DNA of 64,000 nucleotides from Nemertoderma westbladi (Eukaryota; Xenacoelomorpha; Nemertodermatida; Nemertodermatidae): NCBI GenBank assembly GCA_032718475.1, contig JAUCBJ010007014.1:62001-126000 (forward strand), written 5' to 3'. This document shows, piece after piece, positions 1-10,780 of the stretch. Each line of letters starts with the position of its first letter. Within the stretch, counting starts at the first letter, position 1. Made by a program: the position numbers and the translations under genes. The notes beneath the pieces were generated by a model. That model saw only the letters and a list, made by a program, of their open reading frames with translations. It made no database searches and was not told the origin of the DNA.

Positions 1-1356
1 AACAAAGATTATATTGGGGATTATATCTGTAGAAGTTAGAGCATTCAACTGTGTGAGATGAACGGCTGCAGATGGACTTATTGTGTACCGTAAACTCAGT
101 AGCAGTAAACAGAGGTAGCACTCTCATGGTATTCGGATCAAAGCCGAGTGAGTATATCTTACAGATTATTAAAAATTCAATCATAAAATCAACCGCAAAA
201 TACTTGTTTGAAAATAATTATAGATTATCACAATAATACTGCAAAAATAATCCACACTGAGACTAAAACTTAAAGCGCAACACTTTGTGAATTTGTTTAA
301 CATTCTTAAACCAGGAAACTCTAATTGAACTACTATTTGAATTATAATTATATTAAGTTTGTTTGATATTATTGAACTTAATTCTTATCACTGGCACATG
401 AAAAGGGCAGAACTAGGTAATACCAAATATTATAGAACAACTCACAATAGCGGTATATATGGCAACCCAATTACGTTTATTCATATTAGTTCAGAATTTA
501 ATGACAATAAATCGAACGGATAATTGCGACGACGTGCGATATGAATTTCATTGTGCAGATCAAACTTATAAGTAAATCGTATTCAATGTATTTCTTATAA
601 ATAATATGCTGTTTAGTATTTTCCAGTATAGAAAGTATATAAATAAATATGATATCAATTAATGTCCAGCTCCCATACAAAAACACAAACCGTACAGTAC
701 AGTACCGTTCCGTATATCGGTAAGGCCTAGGCCTATATATATATAATATCTGAACTAAGGCATTTAACCTCCTGAATCGCGTTATTATCATTTAGTTACT
801 TAGAATTACTGAAACATTGATACAATTCAATGAGCTACAGAGTAATAGAGATACAAGGCGAGCGCAATAGCTGACGCATCTTTGTTTCCAATATATCCAA
901 TATATATGGACATCATTACATTTCTATAAAATAAAAAATTTAAAGGGCAGAGGAGTGGGAGGGGGGGGGGGGGGGGGGGGGGGTAATCATCTCAGAATAT
1001 ATTTGTGGGACACACCAAAGAACTCACCCAGTTGAGGCAACATGTAGAGCGATTATGACAAGCTATTCGAATTCCTGTTAGAAATACAGTAAATAATTAA
1101 CAGACAGCACCTTCCGAAAATCGCAGCTACATAACAAAACGTCAACAACAATTACACATAATTAACAACATAAAATAAAAAATAACAGATGGGAGTAGTA
1201 AAGGAAGAGGGAGCAAGGAGTAAAGGGAGCAGACGGTAGGATATACTAACTGTTAGTGCCCAACACTGACCCTAAATCTAAACTAGCGTCACACTGTAGT
1301 AACTCAAGGCAATAAGCCAATCGCAAAACAGAGGAGGCCACACGTAATCCGTGCAC
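1..1356. other. Non-coding flank 3' of the PRL gene
   Basis: AT-rich sequence with no frame resembling a protein. It contains a 23-bp run of G at 961-983. The 3' UTR of the minus-strand phosphatase gene should lie in its right part, but I see no clear polyadenylation signal or poly(A) remnant. The only sizeable frame (498-791, minus) is low-complexity and unsupported. Confidence 0.6.
961..983. repeat. Poly(G) tract, 23 bp
   Basis: Uninterrupted run of 23 G on the plus strand, one of three long G:C homopolymers in the window (others at 20902-20925 and 59140-59159). Confidence 0.9.
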
Positions 1357-1980
1357 TCAAAGTATGACGCACTTCCGGCTGCCGGAACCGGTCTGCAACC
1401 GCTTCTTGGGCTTGTACTTCTCGAGGTAGGACAACTGCTTCGCGTTGATGGCACCGCGCCGATGGGTACGAATGAACTCCACAGCGTCCTCGTACTTCAT
1501 CCCGTGTTCCATGAGAGCGAGCGCAACAAGCACAGGGGCACGCCCGAGACCCGCCACGCAGTGGATTGCTATGGTTACCGGCTGCTGCTGCGCTGAACTC
1601 ATTTGGTTGTCTTTGATCAGTGTGAACCACTCGTCTATGATCCGCAGGGGGGGCGGGGCCCCGTCCTGGAAGGCCCAGTCCAGGACCTGGATGCCGGCCT
1701 CCTTTAGTTTGTCCACCGAGTACGACGGCTCGCACACGCGGACAACGTGCTTCGCGCCATGGTAACTCAACTCCTCGATAAACTTATCGATAGTCGCTTC
1801 CGACGGCTGATCCATTATGAGGAATTTCATATTCTTGTAGCCGACAACCGCCGGTTCCAACCGGTTCCTAGCGACACTGGATGACGTCACAGGGTAGCGA
1901 CCGTTGCTATCCAGCGAGCCGCTAGCTGGGGACGCGTGGGGGACGCTGGATCCGTTAATTGGGTTCCGGATATCGACCAT
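1357..1980 (-). CDS. PTP4A: PRL-type protein tyrosine phosphatase (PTP4A family)
   Basis: A 207-residue prenylated dual-specificity-like phosphatase of the PRL family, expected at plasma or endosomal membranes. The signature loop HCVAGLGRAPV is intact with catalytic Cys141 and Arg147. The general acid is Asp106 in the WAFQDGAPP loop, and Cys83 in VRVCEPSYS matches the cysteine that PRLs use in a redox disulfide. The C-terminus has a basic stretch (KPKKR) and a CAAX box, CVIL. The start is the ATG at 1980: the frame runs upstream to 2064 only via a TTG, and this ATG has A at -3 and G at +4. The N-terminus is about 34 residues longer than in vertebrate PRLs and rich in Ser and Pro. The whole coding region is in one exon, whereas vertebrate PTP4A genes are split. 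A possible 3' splice site (pyrimidine tract then CACAG) lies about 30 bases upstream of the ATG, so a 5' UTR intron is possible. Confidence 0.93.
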   Translation of the reverse strand: MVDIRNPINGSSVPHASPASGSLDSNGRYPVTSSSVARNRLEPAVVGYKNMKFLIMDQPSEATIDKFIEELSYHGAKHVVRVCEPSYSVDKLKEAGIQVLDWAFQDGAPPPLRIIDEWFTLIKDNQMSSAQQQPVTIAIHCVAGLGRAPVLVALALMEHGMKYEDAVEFIRTHRRGAINAKQLSYLEKYKPKKRLQTGSGSRKCVIL

Positions 1981-2512
1981 GGTTGCAGTTGGAGGTAGGT
2001 GGGGGTTTCTGTGCGACGAAAAACTAGACAAGCGCGTACAATTTTCATAGGGTAGAGAGCACAAACACGAAGGTTAAAATATTAGAATTAAGGTTAATTG
2101 GAGTGAGCAGAATCCATTAAATTATATTATCACGGCGTCACCCTGTATAGTTTTCGTAGGTAAGGCGATAGTAGCACCAACAGCGTGGGGCTCAGGGAGA
2201 CCACTAGTGGGGAATTAGTCACACAACAGCAATATTGTGGTTCGGCTGAAACCACGCAATGTCCAAAGGCTGAGTGATCACTGAATCGGTTGCATGGCAT
2301 GAGCTGCAAGCACAAGGACACTATAGGCAATGTGCACTTCATATAGGTAGCGAGTTGATGTTCAAACGATCAATTAAATAATCAAATAATAAATGGCCTA
2401 ATTACATTCGGTACAAATATCTAGATCAAAGCCTAATTAATAAAAGTATTAGGCCTATTAAATAATAGTCATACTGTTCCTATTCAAATGAGTATGCCTG
2501 TTACGGGTACGG
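1981..2512. other. 5' flank of the PRL gene
   Basis: Upstream region of the minus-strand phosphatase. A possible splice acceptor sits near 2012. No TATA box or other promoter element could be assigned. The rest is AT-rich and shows no coding potential. Confidence 0.4.
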
Positions 2513-2632
2513 GTCGATTCGCCCCAAGTCGATTCGCCCCACATTTTAGAGGCATATGGACCTGGGACGAATCGACTTGGACAGTTGACTGATTCGCCCC
2601 ACCTTCCAAGTCCATTCGCCCCAGATGATATT
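2513..2632. repeat. Cluster of GTCGATTCGCCCCA words in both orientations
   Basis: The word GTCGATTCGCCCCA occurs twice in a row, then inverted (ACGAATCGAC), then twice more in degraded form (TGATTCGCCCCA, CCATTCGCCCCA). It resembles a small hairpin-forming repeat. A cluster of similar design but a different word lies at 12512-12640. Confidence 0.6.
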
Positions 2633-2679
2633 ATTGAATGTTTTACTAATATTATTTTTAGGTACAGTACGAGCAACAA

Positions 2680-3010
2680 TGATTAACAAAACAACGAGCA
2701 CCAATGAGCAACGAGTAACATCAAGCAACAATCTGACAATGAGCAACAATGAGTAATAATAAAGTACAAAAACGAGCAACAATGACCAACAATGAGAAAC
2801 AACGATAAACAATGAGCAATAAAGAGCAATAATAAAGTACAACAATGAGCAACAACAAGCAACAATGACCAACAATGAGAAACAATGAGAAACAACGATC
2901 AACAATGAGCAACAATGAGTAATAATAAAGTACAAAAACGAGCAACAACGAGCAACAATGAGCAACAGCGAGCAATAATAAACTACAACAATGAGCAGCA
3001 ACAAGCAACG
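2680..3010. repeat. GAGCAACAAY minisatellite, left segment
   Basis: About 330 bp built from near-decamers GAGCAACAAT/GAGCAACAAC with a longer variant containing GAGCAATAATAAAGTAC. The same array reappears in the same orientation at 5693-5810 and 9387-9535, so the three blocks look like one array split by insertions. Long frames here are low-complexity artefacts. Confidence 0.85.
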
Positions 3011-3167
3011 GGTCAGCCTAAACACCCAACTTTCACCCAACTTTCACCAACTACTGTACACCCAACTATACCACCCAACTACACCAAACTTCCACCCAAC
3101 TCTGCAACTACACCCAACTTCAACCCAACAGCATCCAACTTACACCAAACTATACTGTATGGCACCA

Positions 3168-5165
3168 GCTGCAGAAACAGTTCCTGTATACCCTCGAAAC
3201 AGGAAAAGGGCCCCCTGGACTGACAACAAAATTCAAAAGTGCCGAAATGACCTTCATAAGGCGCAGAAAGAGTCCCGACTCAAACAGACTACAGCGGCCA
3301 AGAATGCAGTTAAGGCTGCATCTAGGTCCCTGAACAGGCAGTACTCTGTTAATCTACAGGAGCTAATAAACCAACAGGTTGATGCCATCAATGATGCTGA
3401 CGACAGCAGGCAATCATCCCAGGCATGGAAATCGATCAATCTGCTTACTGGGCGGAAAAGCCAACCAACCACCAAGGTTAAGGCTGAATCACCAGCCGAT
3501 CGCCACAATGGTTGGAAAGCCCACTTTGAAAAGCTCCTCAATAATGACAGGGTATTGCCTGATAACTTTATAGAAGTAAAGGTGTCTGAGTCTGTACTCC
3601 CAGATATTCCCATTGGCGATATCTCCTTTGCAGAAGTGAAGGCTGCTGCAAAGAGCATTAAGACCAATCGTGCCAGTGGAGTAGATGGTGTTCCCCCTGA
3701 GGTCTTTAAAATACCTGAGTGTTTAAAGCTCATCTATCCCATCATAGTAGACATGTACCGTACAACAAGAGTCCCCCAAGAAATGAAAACAAATAAGTTG
3801 GTGCCAGTTCCCAAGAAGGGCAACCTAACACTCTATGGTTCTTTTCGGGGAATCTCATTGATCTCGATTGCTGCAAAGCTATACAATAGGATTCTATTAA
3901 ATCGCATCAGGGATCCCATTGAGAGACTGCTCCGTGGAAATCAGAATGGGTTCCGTAAAGGTCGTGGGACCATGGAGCCCATTTTGGCACTTAGAAGGAT
4001 AATTGAAGAATTATCAAAAAAGAAAGACAGGCATCTGGCTGTTATCTTTGTTGACTTCTTCAAGGCCTTTGATTCAGTCTCTCGCTCACGTATGTTCAGC
4101 ATACTTTCATTATATGGGATTCCTGATGAAATTATTGCAGCAATCAGATCAGTATACGATGGTTCGACAACATTTGTGTCTACTGTTGACGGTGACACAG
4201 AACCATTTGAAGTGTTATGGGGCGTCCTCCAAGGAGACACACTTGCACCATTCTTATTCATTATTGTGGTTGACTATGTTCTACGCATGTCCTTAGATCA
4301 TCATAATGATGATGGGGTGATGATAACTCCACCTACTGGCTCCAGAAGTCGAGGAAATCCTGCCAAGTACCTAACTGATCTAGACTTTGCTGATGACTTA
4401 GGAGTACTCTCAGAATCATTAGAGGGAGCCCAACGGCTCCTCAGCTCATTAGAACATGCTGCTTCTAGTGTTGGTCTTTTTATTAACTCCAGAAAGACCA
4501 AAATTCTGACAGTTAACTTTGAAAGTCCTCAGCAAGTCTCTGATCGGATGAGCATAAGCTCAAAGGATGGTATGCTTGAGCATGTCGACGACTTCTGTTA
4601 CCTGGGATCATGGATCCGGAAGTCAGGTGAGGACCTTCGAATACGTAAGGGAAAGGCATGGGCAGCCTTGAATAGGCTTTCCAGGATTTGGAAGTCACCG
4701 AGAATTAATCGGAAACTTAAGGTCCGATTATTTAGAGCAGCAGTAGTTCCAGTACTCCTCTACGGGAGTCCATGCTGGGCTCTAACTGCTGAGGACACCA
4801 AATCTCTGGATGGCACATTCACAAGAATGCTACGCCGGGTTCATTGTGTCAAGTACAATGCACACATCTCCAACCAGACACTATATAACATTGGAGGTGT
4901 CTCATTGGTTCCCCCAAGCTTGACACTAGAACAAAATCGCCTCCGCTTTGCAGGACATTGCTTTCGCCGTGAGGACCAGCCAGTGCATAATCTTGTACTT
5001 TGGCAGCCTCATGGAGTGAATAAGCATGGTGGACAGCCCATGACTTTCTTGAGACGCATCTTAAAGGACACTGGCCTTAAAGATGCGGATGATCTAGCAA
5101 ATGTCATGGGTGATAGGGAGTTGTGGCGGTGCAATTTTGTTGACAAGCCGGCACAGCATTCTTAA
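3168..5165 (+). CDS. RTE reverse transcriptase, 5'-truncated but open
   Basis: An open frame of about 665 codons covering the endonuclease-RT linker, RT palm and fingers, and the C-terminal region. Visible RT blocks are NRASGVDGVPPEVFK, VPKKGNLTLYGSFRGISL, NGFRKGRGT, FVDFFKAFDSV, GVLQGDTLAPFLF and LDFADDLGVLS (catalytic FADD). The frame continues upstream into the minisatellite as low-complexity residues that are not part of the protein. With no endonuclease it cannot be autonomous, but RT is uninterrupted, so the insertion is fairly young. Such ORFs are often mis-annotated by similarity as craniofacial development protein 2-like. Confidence 0.85.
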   Translation, partial: AAETVPVYPRNRKRAPWTDNKIQKCRNDLHKAQKESRLKQTTAAKNAVKAASRSLNRQYSVNLQELINQQVDAINDADDSRQSSQAWKSINLLTGRKSQPTTKVKAESPADRHNGWKAHFEKLLNNDRVLPDNFIEVKVSESVLPDIPIGDISFAEVKAAAKSIKTNRASGVDGVPPEVFKIPECLKLIYPIIVDMYRTTRVPQEMKTNKLVPVPKKGNLTLYGSFRGISLISIAAKLYNRILLNRIRDPIERLLRGNQNGFRKGRGTMEPILALRRIIEELSKKKDRHLAVIFVDFFKAFDSVSRSRMFSILSLYGIPDEIIAAIRSVYDGSTTFVSTVDGDTEPFEVLWGVLQGDTLAPFLFIIVVDYVLRMSLDHHNDDGVMITPPTGSRSRGNPAKYLTDLDFADDLGVLSESLEGAQRLLSSLEHAASSVGLFINSRKTKILTVNFESPQQVSDRMSISSKDGMLEHVDDFCYLGSWIRKSGEDLRIRKGKAWAALNRLSRIWKSPRINRKLKVRLFRAAVVPVLLYGSPCWALTAEDTKSLDGTFTRMLRRVHCVKYNAHISNQTLYNIGGVSLVPPSLTLEQNRLRFAGHCFRREDQPVHNLVLWQPHGVNKHGGQPMTFLRRILKDTGLKDADDLANVMGDRELWRCNFVDKPAQHS

Positions 5166-5216
5166 AAATGCAGCTGCAATGCAGCATGCCGATCCTAGTA
5201 GTAGTAGTAGTAGTAG
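3168..5216 (+). mobile_element. RTE-type LINE, 5'-truncated copy 1
   Basis: Non-LTR retrotransposon copy bounded by a target-site duplication, gtatggcacca at 3157-3167 and 5216-5226. It ends in a (TAG)n tail, as expected for RTE elements whose 3' ends are short tandem repeats. The apurinic endonuclease half is missing, so the copy is 5'-truncated. It is inserted inside the foldback-like element. Confidence 0.88.
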
Positions 5217-5692
5217 TATGGCACCAAAATTCCACAAATAATATGTAGCCTAAAGTAACAAACTCTGAACTTCTTTGAGGAATTGCTGATATATGAACTT
5301 TTAACAGTTGCATGTACTCGTACTGTATTTTGCCATCACTGCCCTGCAATTATGAAAATAACTAACTAACATATTAGTTTTATTGCAGGTTTGTTCTAGA
5401 ATAATTGATGAATTTAGCAATAAATATACAAGGAGAGACGCAGAGACTATTGACGAACGATCCAGATACCTACAGATGTCTACATATACCACGCATCAAA
5501 ACTCCAAACTAAGCTATAGTACAAACTAAACTGGCGCTGTGGGATTGCGGTGAAAATTGGGTGTAGTGGGGTGGAACTGTGTGGGTGTAGTTGGCTGAAA
5601 GTTGGGTGTAGTTGGGTGAAAGTTGGGTGTAGTTGGGTGAAAGTTGGGTGTAGTTGGGTGTAGTTGGGTGTAGTTGGGTGTTTAGGCTGACC

Positions 5693-5810
5693 GACAAGCA
5701 ACAATGTGCAACAACGAGAAACAATGAGCAATAATATAGTACAACAACGAGCAACAATGAGCAACAACGAGCAACAAACAATGAACAACAACGAGCAATA
5801 ATAAAGTATA
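5693..5810. repeat. GAGCAACAAY minisatellite, middle segment
   Basis: Continuation of the array at 2680-3010 in the same orientation, between the foldback-like element and the second RTE element. Confidence 0.8.
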
Positions 5811-5824
5811 TATGTACCGGTACA

Positions 5825-8800
5825 TATACATACATATTATGGGTCAGGTCAGGTCCCCAGATCCTGCTACCACTATGGCAGTAATGTGGTACTACCTGTA
5901 GCTGTCAGCCCAGTAGGGCAGGCCCGATAAGCATAGCCTATTCATTATTTAGTTGATCAAGAGTGGGTTGGTTCAGCCCCGTCAACTAAATAAGTCATTG
6001 AGGGCTATAGCGCCTAGGGCACCATTGAAGGCAACGGCTTGATACGCATCTGCATTAGAGATAATACAAGCCCCGCCCTGTCTATACTGGATGCTCCTCT
6101 ACCAGTGTTAGGTAACCTAACCCAGGAGGCACACTTGGTTCAGGGTGTAACAAATGGACCCCTACAGTCGGCAGCAGGGCTGTAGGCCATGGATAGGCGG
6201 AAGGTAATCAACCAACGGCTAGACATGCTGACAAGGTCGGCGGAAGGTAATCAACCAATGGCGACCTACTGCGAAGACGCTTGTAGGAGTTGCGACCACA
6301 AGCGGTTTACCCCCGCAACTGAAAGATATGAGTATGAGAACCCTCCAGGAGAAATACCGGCTCGGTCGTCGCCCGGGTCAACAAGGACCGCGTCCCTCAG
6401 TGGTACACCAGGCTGGGGTCGATAAATTGGCTACTGGAACAGAAGACAGAGAAGAAAGAAGAACCAACCTGTTGAAATGTAAAAAGACACTAAAGATTGC
6501 TACAATGAACGCACGCACGCTGAAAGCACAGAGCAAACAGGGTGACATGGTCGCTCTGGCAATGGAATATAACATCGACATCATCTGCATCCAAGAACAT
6601 CGGATTTGTCATGAAGACACTGCCATGAAGTACAATGACATTGGAAATGGATGGACGTTAGTAACAAGCTCAGCAGTAAGAAACTCGGCCAATGCATCAA
6701 TTGGTGGAGTAGGAATTCTGCTAAGCCCATTTGCACTTAAGACCCTAAACAACATCGAATCTATAAATTCCAGGGTTATGATCGCAACATTTGATGGGAA
6801 TCCCAAGACAACAGTTATATGTTGCTACAGTCCAACCAATGCATCAGAGCCAGAACAAGCAGTCAAGTTTTATGAAGAACTGACTGGACTTATTAAGGAC
6901 ATCCCGAAACACAATGTTAAAGTCATTGCTGGTGACCTGAATGCGCAAATTGGCCCAGAAGACATCAAGGGTTACACCTATAACACCAGTTCTAACAGAA
7001 ATGGGTACTTACTCTTAGACCTAATGGAAGAATGTGAATTGATACCAACAAACAACACATTCGAAAAGAGTAAGGGGAAGCTATGGACCTTTCAATACCC
7101 TAATGGAACCAAAGCACAACTGGATTACATCCTCATAAACAAAAAGTGGAGAAACAGCATGATCAACTGCGAGGCATACAGCTCGTTCAACCTAATTGGT
7201 TCGGACCACAGAATTGTGACTGCAGAGATCAGACTCAGTTTGAGAGCCAGCAAACCCAGGACAAGCAAGCAAATCAACTATGACTGGGAGAAACTCAGAA
7301 CTGACAATGCTGTAAAGGATGCTTATACAGTAGAAGTTCAAAACCGCTTTGAAGCACTTCAGTCAATGGATGAAGACCAATCCACCGATTCAATATACCA
7401 GAATATAATAACAGCCCACAAGGAATCAGCTAAGAGGCATATCCCCCAGAAACCTAAACGAAAACAGTATGTGCCATGGCAAAACTCTGAGGTTACTTGT
7501 AAGAGAGAAGATCTTAAGATAGCCTACAAAGTTAAAACCGAACAACCAACAACCGAAAACATTAACAAGGTTGAGAAAGCTAAGGATGATCTTAAATTGG
7601 CCTACAACATCAGCCAGGAAAAGTACATACAGGATAAAACTGAAGCAATTACAACTGCTCACATACAGCAACAATCAAGACTTACCTGGCAAACTGTAAA
7701 TGAGGTATCTGGTCGGAAAAGTTGTGCAAAGGGGCGCCTCAAAGCCGATAGTCCTGAAGAACGTGTTGGGAAGTGGAAAAATCACTTCAGCAACTTGCTT
7801 GGGCAGCCACCAAACATCGAGGTCAGCCCTACAAGGAAAATATATGACAAGACACTACCTATAGAAACAGGGGACTTCACACCTGCCGAACTCCAAAGAA
7901 GCATTAAAAGCATGTCCAATAATAAAGCGAGTGGATTAGATGAAATCCCAGCGGAGGTATGGAAAACCGGAGTGCTAAATAGACCATTATTGAATGTTTG
8001 CAACCGGATGTTAAAAGGGGAAAAGCCACCACCAATTTGGACTAAAGGTCAACTAAAGCCTCTCCCCAAGAAAGGAGACCTCGGCATACCAACAAACTAT
8101 CGTGGGATCTGTCTGCTTGTGGTAGCTGCCAAAATATACAATAAAATGATTCTATATAGGATTAGGCCTCACATAGAGAAACTACTGCGTAAGAGCCAAA
8201 ACGGATTTCGACCAAGTAGATCAACAATAGCTCAGATTCTTGCACTACGGAGACTGATTGAAGGAATTAAGTCAAAGAATCTCCCCGCAGTCATGACTTT
8301 TGTGGACTTCAAGAAGGCATTCGACTCCATCCATAGAGGTAAAATGCTTGAAATCCTAAGAGCTTATGGAATACCAGAAGTAATTGTTGCTGGCATTGGA
8401 TTGCTATATATGGTGACACAGAAGCGCAGGTACTCTCACCAGATGGTGAAACTGAGTTTTTCTCAATCCTGGCTGGCGTACTGCAAGGTGACACATTAGC
8501 ACCATTACTATTTGTAATTGTGCTGGATTACCAGGACGGCCACAAAGGGTGAAGATCTGGGATTCACACTTCAAGAACGCAGAAGTAGTAGATATCCGGC
8601 AACTACAGTCACAGACACCGACTTTGCGGATGACATCGCCCTGCTCTCTAATACGCTAGCAGATGCACAGCTTCTACTAAATAAAGTGGAGAGGGCTGCT
8701 AAGGAGGTTGGATTGCATATAAATGCTACCAAGACCGAATTCATGACCTTTAATGTTGATGGAAACTTGACAACCATTGATAATAATCAACTAAGGCAGG

Positions 8801-9372
8801 TCGATGACTTCCAGTACCTTGGATCATGGATAGAGAGTAGCAAAAAGGACATAGAAGTTAGGAAAGCAAAGGCTTGGGTAGCTCTATCAAAAATGGATAC
8901 CATCTGGAAATCAGATCTCTCCAGGCACCTGAAGACCAAGTTCTTTCGAGCTACAGTGGAAAGTGTATTTTTATACGGGGGTGAGACCTGGACACTGACT
9001 AAATCACTTGAACAACGAATTGATGGTTGCTACACAAGACTACTAAGGGCAGCCCTAAACATCAGCTGGAGACAACACATGACAAACGCCGAGCTTTATG
9101 GTACAATACCACCTGTATCAACCACCCTCCGTGAACGCAGATTAAGATTCAGTGGGCACTGCTGGCGAAGTAAAGACGAGGTCATACCAGATCTACTTTT
9201 CTGGCAACCAACTCATGGAAAGCGTAGTCGTGGACGACCTGCCATAACATATATAGATCAACTTGAAAGGGATACTGAACTTGGGAGAAACGAAATTGCG
9301 ACAACTATGGAGAATCGGGAAGCCTGGAAGGATCTCATTTCCACTGTCCAAGTTCGCTCGACCTAGTAGTAG
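5825..9372 (+). mobile_element. RTE-type LINE, second family, near full length
   Basis: Bounded by a 14-bp target-site duplication tatgtaccggtaca (5811-5824 and 9373-9386) and ending in (TAG)n. Its about 500-bp 5' UTR is followed by endonuclease and RT coding sequence. The protein is clearly diverged from the family at 3168-5216 yet keeps the same kind of tail. It is inserted into the GAGCAACAAY array. Confidence 0.88.
6328..9366 (+). pseudogene. RTE endonuclease-reverse transcriptase, two frameshifts
   Basis: The N-terminal half is an APE-type endonuclease: IATMNARTL, CIQEHR (catalytic Glu), GDLNAQIG, AQLDYILIN and GSDHRIV (Asp-His) are all present. RT follows with NKASGLDEIPAEVW, LPKKGDLGIPTNYRGICLL, NGFRPSRST, FVDFKKAFDSI, then GVLQGDTLAPLLF in a second frame and TDFADDIALLS in a third. 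Breaks lie near 8400-8410 and 8530-8550, either side of the GVLQGDTLAP block. The first frame opens at the ATG at 6328; the downstream frame is open from about 8518 to 9366. All catalytic motifs survive, so the two shifts alone would inactivate an otherwise complete element. Confidence 0.88.
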
Positions 9373-9386
9373 TATGTACCGGTACA

Positions 9387-9535
9387 ACAATAAGCACCAA
9401 CAAGCAACAATGAGCAATAAAGAGCAACAACGAGCAATAATAAAGTACAACAACGAGAAACAATGAGCAACAACGAGCAATAATGAACAACAATAAGCAA
9501 TAATAAAGCACAACAACGAGCAGCAACAAACTGCG
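9387..9535. repeat. GAGCAACAAY minisatellite, right segment
   Basis: Third block of the same array, following the right target duplication of the second RTE element. Confidence 0.8.
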
Positions 9536-10610
9536 TCAGACCGGATTAAATGTGGGGCAAGCCATGTTTAAGTGCAGAAGTGAGCAAAGCCTTAACATAT
9601 GGGTGCCATGCCATAAACGAATTGTCTGTCGTCGTCGTAAATTTTTTATAACTAATAACTCGGTTCTTCCTTGAAAGCTTGATGAAATTAAACAAAACTT
9701 GGTACGTATGTACTGATGTAGTCCGTCAAAAAATTTGAAATAATCTGTAATTTGGTAAAAAACGAACGCCATGAGGGAAATTAAGGAGACGAGTATTGTG
9801 ATGACGACCTCTGACAAATGAAAGACAACACGTTAATGGGGCCCCTACACTGCTATATGCTGCTAGGGCTAGGGCTAGCTAAAGGCTTTGCTCACGTCAT
9901 GCTACGCGAAGGCCGCACAAACAAACGTTTCCCACTACTGCCTGAGTCAGTTGAGCCAAAACGTCATGCAGTCATCATATTTAGCCTTCATAACGTCTAT
10001 CAGCTGCCAGACCGAACTATCTTCGTGCCAATTGAATGTCACATTTGATTTGTTGACAGTTGATGTGTTCGTAAGCATTATATTGGTTTTTTCACGCGTT
10101 TTCACAAGTACAGCATTGTGGAGAATCCATCTAAGTGGGGTGTAACGAGGAGCAGATGAGGAAATGAAGGACAGACGGACACAAGTTAGTTTTTCGAAAC
10201 TGTGCGGCGACGCCCAGTCTGCCAGTTACTTAACTCACGTCGAAATATGTGACAATGTGTGTGCGCTCAGATGGGTGATGGGCTGTTCTTTTGAATATAT
10301 CGCATTCGCATACCTTCGAACATCCCATAACAAAGCAATGCTACCGTATGAGGTAAGAATGCCAGTATGCTAGCACTCACTACTGCACTAGTCACTATCA
10401 ACTTCATTGTGATACGATATTCTATACAGGATTTATAGAGTGTAATGCAACCATTGTCATGTTGTCCTTAACCCAACAATTAGCAATATAGGCCTACAGA
10501 CAGACTGACATAAATGAAAGAATTATGAAAGTGTAACAAACACCTAACTGCAGAAGTGCAGAACTGCCTAAGGAATAAAGAATGTTTAATTTATTTAAGG
10601 AGTGCGGTCC
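9536..10610. other. Unassigned intergenic DNA
   Basis: About 1.1 kb without recognisable coding or repeat structure. Short frames at 9818-10145 and 10164-10373 show no motif or composition suggesting a gene. Confidence 0.5.
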
Positions 10611-10780
10611 CACGAATTACCCAAAAAAACACAATTACCCAAAAATAAACAAAAAAACACAAAAAAATACAAAAAAAAAACACAAAAATTTAGGCCTACC
10701 CAAAAAAAAACACACAAAAATACAATAAAACACAAAAAACACAATACCGGAATTACCCAAAAACCTTACCCAAAAGGACA
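10611..10780. repeat. A-rich low-complexity tract (CAAAAAACAC, ATTACCCAAAAA)
   Basis: Simple sequence rich in CACAAAAA and ATTACCCAAAA. The reverse-complement flavour (TTTTTGGGTAATTTTGTG) appears at 13166-13220, giving a loose inverted pair about 2.5 kb apart. Confidence 0.65.

Larger units (their letters stand above)
3011..5692. mobile_element. Foldback-like element with minisatellite inverted ends
   Basis: The left end (3011) and the reverse complement of the right end (5692) share the 20-bp sequence GGTCAGCCTAAACACCCAAC. Each continues into roughly 100-150 bp of CACCCAACT-type tandem repeats in opposite orientation. Both ends are bordered by the 9-mer acaagcaac (3001-3009 and 5694-5702), separated from the inverted ends by one base. 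Inverted ends made of tandem repeats plus a 9-bp target duplication are known for Foldback-type DNA transposons. The caveat is that the flank is itself a tandem array in which this 9-mer can recur. The interior holds an RTE insertion and about 320 bp of unassigned DNA (5227-5545). No transposase is visible, so the element is non-autonomous. Confidence 0.55.

Noticed and set aside
498-791. 97-residue minus-strand frame
   Set aside because: Low-complexity, Tyr/Ile-rich translation of AT-rich DNA; no motif, no partner feature.
1981-2064. N-terminal extension of the PRL frame to 2064
   Set aside because: The upstream start is a TTG; the ATG at 1980 has a good context and sits closer to the usual family start.
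2546-3040. Long hydrophobic Cys/Leu/Val-rich frames across the minisatellite
   Set aside because: Antisense translation of the GAGCAACAAY repeat; would look like a membrane protein only because of the repeat.
9818-10373. Short plus-strand frames
   Set aside because: No conserved motif, ordinary length for chance frames.
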